From: CAZNXJ01 sp964577115
Lineage (GTDB): Bacteria; Planctomycetota; Planctomycetia; Pirellulales; Pirellulaceae
Assembly (NCBI GenBank): GCA_964577115.1
Contig: CAZNXJ010000051.1
Span: forward strand, 1-18,747
Reading direction: 5' to 3'
Length of the DNA stretch: 18,747 nt
Made by a program: the position numbers and the translations under genes
The notes under the pieces: generated by a model
The model's input: only the letters and a program-made list of their open reading frames with translations
The model's database searches: none
What the model was told of the DNA's origin: nothing
Shown here: positions 15,397-18,747 of the stretch, piece by piece
How the letters are laid out: each line of letters starts with the position of its first letter
Numbering within the stretch: position 1 is the first letter of the stretch

Positions 15397-15468
15397 CCTC
15401 CGCGCGGTCCCGCCGCGCTCGCCGCAATTCCCCTTCCCTTACACCAAAGCCCTGCGATCGAGATCCCT

Positions 15469-16032
15469 ATGTTGGCCAAGGAAATCAAACCCGGCGCTGT
15501 GGTGAACTACCACGGAGCGCCCATCATCATCGAAAGTGTCACCGTGCAAACGCCGTCGGCGCGCGGAGCGGCCACGCTGTACAAGTTTCGCGGACGCAAT
15601 CTCGTGACGCGGCAGAAGGCCGACCTGGTGCTCAAAGGAACCGAATCGCTGGACGAAGCGGACTTTGAGAAGCGCAGCGTCAAGTTGATGTACGTCGATC
15701 CGACGCACATGCACCTGCTCGACCAAACCGACTTCAATCAGTACTCCATCGAGCTTGCCGACATCGCCAACGAACGGCCGTACATCACCGAGGAGCTCGA
15801 GGGCATGTACGCGCTGATCTACAACGGCGAATGCGTCGGGCTGCAATTGCCGACGGCCGTCGAACTGACGGTGACTGAGTGCGATCCGGGCGTCAAAGGG
15901 AATTCCGCCACGGGGCGCACGAAGCCCGCAACGCTCGAGACGGGGCTCGTCGTGCAAGTCCCCGAGTACCTTACGCAAGGGGAACGCGTGAAGGTCGACA
16001 CGCGCACGGGCGAATACCTCTCGCGTGCCTAA
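15469..16032 (+). CDS. efpL: Elongation factor P-like protein, EfpL/YeiP type
   Basis: A 187-residue, three-domain translation factor that binds the ribosome between the P and E sites and helps at difficult peptide bonds such as proline runs. It is assigned to the EfpL/YeiP branch rather than EF-P proper because the domain I loop reads QTPSARGAATLYK, closely like the YeiP loop, and has Arg32 where EF-P has its modified tip residue. Other marks are MYVDPTHMHLLDQTDFNQYSI, LPTAVELTVTECDPGVKGNSA and the C-terminal signature TKPATLETGLVVQVPEYLTQGE. Length matches YeiP (190). A true EF-P gene would be expected elsewhere in the genome. It closes the run of plus-strand genes from proC. Confidence 0.88.
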   Translation: MLAKEIKPGAVVNYHGAPIIIESVTVQTPSARGAATLYKFRGRNLVTRQKADLVLKGTESLDEADFEKRSVKLMYVDPTHMHLLDQTDFNQYSIELADIANERPYITEELEGMYALIYNGECVGLQLPTAVELTVTECDPGVKGNSATGRTKPATLETGLVVQVPEYLTQGERVKVDTRTGEYLSRA

Positions 16033-16103
16033 GCGGGGTCCGCGCCCGCGTTGGGCGGTGTGCTCGAGGAGCGGTACGGGTCTGAGATCGGCATCGGCCT
16101 GCA

Positions 16104-16198
16104 CCTGGCGTCGGCCAGGAACGGGGGCTTGGCTGATCGAACGCGCGGACGAGGAGGCTCGCCGAAGCCCAGGCGACGGCGAGCTTGGGGGCTCGCCG
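16104..16198. terminator. Hairpin cluster between convergent genes, with alternative pairing
   Basis: CCTGGC-GTCG-GCCAGG forms a small hairpin at 16104-16119. Further on, CGGCGAGC (16177-16184) can pair with GCTCGCCG either upstream (16157-16164, loop 12) or downstream (16191-16198, loop 6). The cluster sits between efpL (+) and the small Lys-rich gene (-) and probably ends both transcripts. No other feature is visible in 16033-16200. Confidence 0.5.
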
Positions 16199-16200
16199 CG

Positions 16201-16356
16201 TTACTTCTTCGCCGACTTTTTCTTCTTCGCCGGGGCCGCGTCAGCGCTCGCTTTGGCGGAGGCCTTCTTCGGTTTGGCGCTCGCCTTCTTCTTGCCAAAC
16301 GCACGCTCCCACCCCTCGGCGTACTTCTGATTCGAACCCACACGCGTGATCGTCAC
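16201..16356 (-). CDS. Small basic protein with Lys/Ala-rich tail, function unknown
   Basis: A 51-residue protein, TAA at 16201. It starts with GTG 16356, which has AGGAG nine bases upstream (16366-16370). The N-terminal part, MTITRVGSNQKYAEGWERAF, looks like a short conserved, possibly folded motif. The rest, from GKKK onward, is almost only Lys, Ala, Ser and Pro (KASAKPKKASAKASADAAPAKKKK), resembling the tails of histone H1-like and other nucleic-acid-binding proteins. DNA or RNA binding is therefore likely but is inference from composition. I do not recall a named family. The upstream 230 bp carry two strong hairpins. An alternative in-frame TTG would add six residues at the N-terminus. 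It is a gene easily missed by length cut-offs. Confidence 0.7.
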   Translation of the reverse strand: MTITRVGSNQKYAEGWERAFGKKKASAKPKKASAKASADAAPAKKKKSAKK

Positions 16357-16365
16357 TTCCGTAGT

Positions 16366-16370
16366 CTCCT
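16366..16370 (-). promoter_or_regulatory. Ribosome binding site of the small Lys-rich gene
   Basis: AGGAG on the minus strand, nine bases before GTG 16356, supports both the gene and its GTG start. Confidence 0.65.
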
Positions 16371-16425
16371 GCAAACCCGTACGGGGATGAATAGAAGAAT
16401 GTGTCTTGCGAACTGCCCAGGTCGA

Positions 16426-16459
16426 GGCGGCGCGCGGAGCGAGCCGCGTTCACGCCGCC
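16426..16459. other. Strong two-part hairpin upstream of the small Lys-rich gene
   Basis: GGCGGCG (16426-16432) pairs with CGCCGCC (16453-16459), and inside it CGCGG (16433-16437) pairs with CCGCG (16444-16448) around AGCGAG, leaving a TTCA bulge. It lies 70-103 bp before the GTG start and could be part of the leader. Confidence 0.55.
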
Positions 16460-16530
16460 CATTCCCTGTTGTGATACCGACGACACGTCACTTGGTCAAG
16501 CGCCGCGCGGTTCGCCTTAGATCGGCATTT

Positions 16531-16565
16531 CGCCGGGCCGGTATTTACTCTCTTACGGCCCGGCG
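16531..16565. terminator. Perfect 10-bp GC stem downstream of ettA
   Basis: CGCCGGGCCG (16531-16540) and CGGCCCGGCG (16556-16565) pair perfectly around a 15-base AT-rich loop, 24 bp after the ettA stop. There is no T run downstream, so it may protect the 3' end rather than terminate. A smaller GACGT-ACGTC pair with an A-rich loop overlaps the ettA stop codon. Confidence 0.55.
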
Positions 16566-16588
16566 ACGGATGCGTCTTGCGACGTTTT

Positions 16589-18262
16589 TTACGTCTTGAG
16601 CTTCTTATAGCGGAATCGCTGCGGCGCGTCGGCGGCGATGCCTAGCCGCTCGCGGCGCTGCGCTTCATAGGTCTGGTAATTGCCCTCGCACCAGTGCACG
16701 TAGCCGTCGCCTTCGAAGGCGAGGATGTGCGTGGCGATGCGGTCAAGGAACCATCGATCGTGGCTGATCACGACGACGCAGCCGGCATAGTTGAGGATCG
16801 CTTCTTCGAGCGCCCGCAGGGTGTCGACGTCCAGGTCGTTTGTGGGCTCGTCGAGCAGCAGGAGGTTCGAGCCGCGGCGGAGCAGCTTCGCCAAATGAAC
16901 GCGATTGCGCTCGCCGCCAGACAGCGTTCCGACCTTCTTCTCCTGGTCCGGGCCGCGGAAGTTGAAACGCGACACGTAGGCGCGCGCGTTGACTTTGCGG
17001 CCGCCCATCTCGATCAGGTCGCGCCCGCCTGAGATTTCCTCGTATACCGAGTTCTCCGCGCGGAGCGCGTCGCGGTTCTGGTCGACATAACCCAGCTCGA
17101 CGGTCGGGCCGATGCGCAGCTCGCCCGAGTCTGGCGCCACTTCTCCGGTGATCATCCGGAAGAGCGTGGTTTTCCCTGCGCCGTTCGGGCCGATCACGCC
17201 GACGATGCCGCCAGGTGGTAGCCGGAACGAGAGGTTTTCGAACAGCACCTGGTCCCCGAAGGCCTTCGAAACGTTGTTGGCCTCGACCACCAGATCGCCC
17301 AGGTGCTTACCCGGGGGAATCTGAATTTCCAGCTCTTCGGGCCGATCATCAAACTGCTGCTGAGCCAGCTGCTCGTACGCGCGCAAGCGGGCCTTGCTCT
17401 TCGCCTGCCGGGCTCGCGGGGCCATGCGCACCCATTCGAGCTCGCGTTCGAGCGTTCGAGCGCGGGCCTGCGACGCGCGCTCTTCCATCTTCAGTCGCTT
17501 TTGTTTCTGTTCCAGCCACGACGAGTAATTCCCTTCCCAGGGAATGCCCTGGCCTCGGTCGAGCTCGAGGATCCACTGCGCGACGTTGTCGAGGAAATAG
17601 CGATCGTGCGTGACGGCGACGACCGTCCCGGTGTACTCGGCCAGGTGCCGCTCGAGCCACGCGACGGCGTCGGCGTCGAGGTGGTTCGTGGGTTCGTCGA
17701 GCAGCAGCAGGTCGGGCCGTTCGAGCAGGAGTTTGCAGAGCGCCACGCGCCGCCGTTCGCCCCCGGACAGCCGCGTGACATCGGCGTCAGGCGGCGGCAA
17801 ATTCATCACGTCCATGGCGATCTCGATTTCTCGATCGAGTTCCCACGTGTTCGTCGCGTCGATTTGGTCCTGGAGCCGGGCCATCTCGTCGCAGAGCTTC
17901 GCCATTTGGTCGTCGTCCATGGGTTCGGCGAGCAGCGCGCTGATTTCGTTGAAGCGGTCGAGCAGAGCGCGGCGGGGCGCGACGGCTTCCTGAAGGTTGC
18001 CCCAGACGTCTTTTTCCGGGTTCAGCTGCGGTTCCTGCGGCAGATAGCCGCGTGTGAAACCGTCCGTGAGCCGCGCTTCGCCGTCGAATTCGCGGTCCAC
18101 GCCGGCCATGATCCGCAGCAGGGTGCTCTTGCCGGCCCCGTTACGGCCGAGCACCCCGATTTTCGCGCCGGGGTAGAACGCCAGCCAGATGTTGCTCAGC
18201 ACCTCGCGCTGGCCGTGTTTCTTGGTCAGTTGTTCGATCGTGAAAATGTATTGCTTACCCAT
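16589..18262 (-). CDS. ettA: Energy-dependent translational throttle protein (ABC-F ATPase)
   Basis: A 557-residue ABC-F protein with two ATPase domains and no membrane segment; in the family it binds the ribosomal E site and gates the first elongation step according to energy state. First domain: Walker A GRNGAGKST with K45, signature LSGGERRRV from residue 165, Walker B LLLLDEPTNHLDA and the switch THDRYFLDN. An arm and linker region follows (GIPWEGNYSSWLEQKQKR..., rich in Arg and Lys). Second domain: Walker A GPNGAGKTT with K364, signature LSGGERNR from residue 447, LLLLDEPTNDLDV and ISHDRWFLDR. The motifs YLPQEPQLNPE and RIATHIL and the length match E. coli EttA (555) closely. ATG 18262 is preferred to GTG 18268 because GAGTGG then sits at a usable distance. 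Confidence 0.95.
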   Translation of the reverse strand: MGKQYIFTIEQLTKKHGQREVLSNIWLAFYPGAKIGVLGRNGAGKSTLLRIMAGVDREFDGEARLTDGFTRGYLPQEPQLNPEKDVWGNLQEAVAPRRALLDRFNEISALLAEPMDDDQMAKLCDEMARLQDQIDATNTWELDREIEIAMDVMNLPPPDADVTRLSGGERRRVALCKLLLERPDLLLLDEPTNHLDADAVAWLERHLAEYTGTVVAVTHDRYFLDNVAQWILELDRGQGIPWEGNYSSWLEQKQKRLKMEERASQARARTLERELEWVRMAPRARQAKSKARLRAYEQLAQQQFDDRPEELEIQIPPGKHLGDLVVEANNVSKAFGDQVLFENLSFRLPPGGIVGVIGPNGAGKTTLFRMITGEVAPDSGELRIGPTVELGYVDQNRDALRAENSVYEEISGGRDLIEMGGRKVNARAYVSRFNFRGPDQEKKVGTLSGGERNRVHLAKLLRRGSNLLLLDEPTNDLDVDTLRALEEAILNYAGCVVVISHDRWFLDRIATHILAFEGDGYVHWCEGNYQTYEAQRRERLGIAADAPQRFRYKKLKT

Positions 18263-18290
18263 GCCCACTCAGTTGCTCGTAGGACGCTTG

Positions 18291-18332
18291 AAAACAGAGC
18301 CTCTTGTGCTCTACCACATCCCAAAGTTGGGG
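18291..18332 (-). promoter_or_regulatory. Tandem hairpins in the ettA leader, possible attenuator
   Basis: Read on the minus strand, a small CCCAA/TTGGG hairpin (18331-18320) is followed by AGAGC-ACAAGAG-GCTCT (18312-18296) and then G-TTTT (18294-18291), 28 bp before the ettA start. The second resembles a short intrinsic terminator, although its stem is only five pairs. Confidence 0.35.
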
Positions 18333-18348
18333 TTACCGATCAGGTGCG

Positions 18349-18368
18349 ACGGCCTTCCAAGCGGCCGT
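18349..18368. repeat. Short palindromic element in the ettA-guaA intergenic region
   Basis: ACGGCC (18349-18354) and GGCCGT (18363-18368) are inverted around TTCCAAGC. The element and the G-rich run that follows (to about 18395) look like a dispersed intergenic repeat, but only one copy is in the window. Apart from the flanking hairpins I see no gene in 18263-18688. Confidence 0.3.
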
Positions 18369-18624
18369 GCTACGGGAGGGAGGGAACGGGCGGGCGCAGA
18401 GGCCCACCGTACGAACGTCAAAATGGAAGGTGCAACAAAGCGCCAGGCCAAAAATCGAAGTCGAAGAAAATCTTGCCGATCGCGGCGTTACACAGGTGAC
18501 GGACGCTTGCTGGGGAAGTAAGATGTTGCCCGAGACTCACCTTTTCCTTCGCGCGGGATCCGAGCGCTCGACGCTCGGCACGTCCGTCCCGGGCGGTGGG
18601 AAGTTCGGTGCTTTTCCAAATGCT

Positions 18625-18653
18625 CGCCCGGTCTGTTCCCCACAGATCGGGCG
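18625..18653. terminator. Strong terminator hairpin next to the guaA end
   Basis: CGCCCGGTCTGT (18625-18636) pairs with ACAGATCGGGCG (18642-18653) over 12 bp with one G-U, loop TCCCC. On the plus strand it is followed by TATTTTA; on the minus strand, downstream of the guaA stop at 18689, by AGCATTTGG. Position suggests a guaA terminator, but the T-rich side faces the other way. Confidence 0.7.
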
Positions 18654-18688
18654 TATTTTATGCGCGTCGCCACGGCGTTCCAGGCGCC

Positions 18689-18747
18689 TTACTCCCACTC
18701 GATGGTCGCTGGCGGCTTGGAGCTGATGTCGTAACAGACGCGGTTCA
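18689..18747 (-). CDS. guaA: GMP synthase, C-terminal end only
   Basis: The last 18 codons and the TAA stop of a gene that continues past the right edge. The readable residues, NRVCYDISSKPPATIEWE, are the hallmark C-terminus of glutamine-hydrolysing GMP synthase, whose final segment contributes to XMP binding and dimer contact. The enzyme converts XMP to GMP, the step after GuaB, which is encoded 8 kb away on the same strand. Only this tail can be judged; the glutaminase and ATP-pyrophosphatase domains lie outside the window. A strong hairpin follows the stop. Confidence 0.9.
   Translation of the reverse strand, partial: NRVCYDISSKPPATIEWE

Noticed and set aside
18281..18340. Minus-strand GTGGTAGAGCAC resembles a tRNA D-arm.
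   Set aside because: No acceptor, anticodon or T-arm partners around it; it fits better as the hairpin in the ettA leader.
17303..18499. Long plus-strand open frame of 398 codons opposite ettA.
   Set aside because: The minus strand encodes an unmistakable EttA across the same bases; the antisense frame has no motifs.

Overview
The window is GC-rich chromosomal DNA whose genes point to a planctomycete, most likely of the Pirellula/Rhodopirellula type. The signs are an SHD1-type domain in an exported protein, several exported or lipoprotein-like proteins with no recognisable function, few strong Shine-Dalgarno sites, and a diadenylate cyclase with the archaeal DacZ layout. That assignment is inference, because no rRNA or other taxonomic marker is present. 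I see no insertion sequence, prophage, CRISPR array, rRNA or tRNA. One run of exactly 100 Ns (1134-1233) is an assembly gap inside a gene.

Layout. Bases 146-2789 (+) hold a HEAT-repeat lipoprotein and a larger exported protein interrupted by the gap. Bases 3085-4017 (+) hold a DAC-domain protein predicted to make c-di-AMP. A small FmdB-type zinc ribbon (4070-4306, -) is divergent from nnrE (4493-5176, +), which is followed by selA (5256-6686, +) and an exported protein (6782-7573, +). A hairpin then separates convergent genes. On the minus strand, in transcription order, come a secreted KA-free basic-tailed protein (13100-12645), selB (12583-10646), guaB (10501-9014) and an exported SHD1-domain protein (9084-7693) whose start overlaps guaB. 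A 558-bp divergent region (13101-13658) contains a long imperfect hairpin, a 12-unit array of 15-bp repeats and a 30-bp near-perfect palindrome, and leads into proC (13659-14507, +). Two small unrecognised genes and an EF-P-like factor of the EfpL/YeiP type follow (to 16032, +). A 51-codon Lys/Ala-rich gene with a good ribosome binding site lies at 16201-16356 (-), then ettA (16589-18262, -), and the last 18 codons plus stop of guaA at the right edge (-).

How the genes relate. SelA charges tRNA-Sec with selenocysteine and SelB delivers it at UGA, so the cell probably makes selenoproteins; selC and selD are not visible here. GuaB and GuaA are the two consecutive steps from IMP to GMP. EfpL and EttA both act on the ribosome. 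NnrE repairs damaged NAD(P)H, and ProC makes proline with NAD(P)H.

The best candidates for something not yet described are the 15-bp repeat array with its adjoining palindrome upstream of proC, the DacZ-like cyclase with RHW in place of RHR, the short Lys/Ala-rich gene with a heavily folded upstream region, and the hairpin leader before ettA. All are read by eye from one sequence and need comparison with related genomes.
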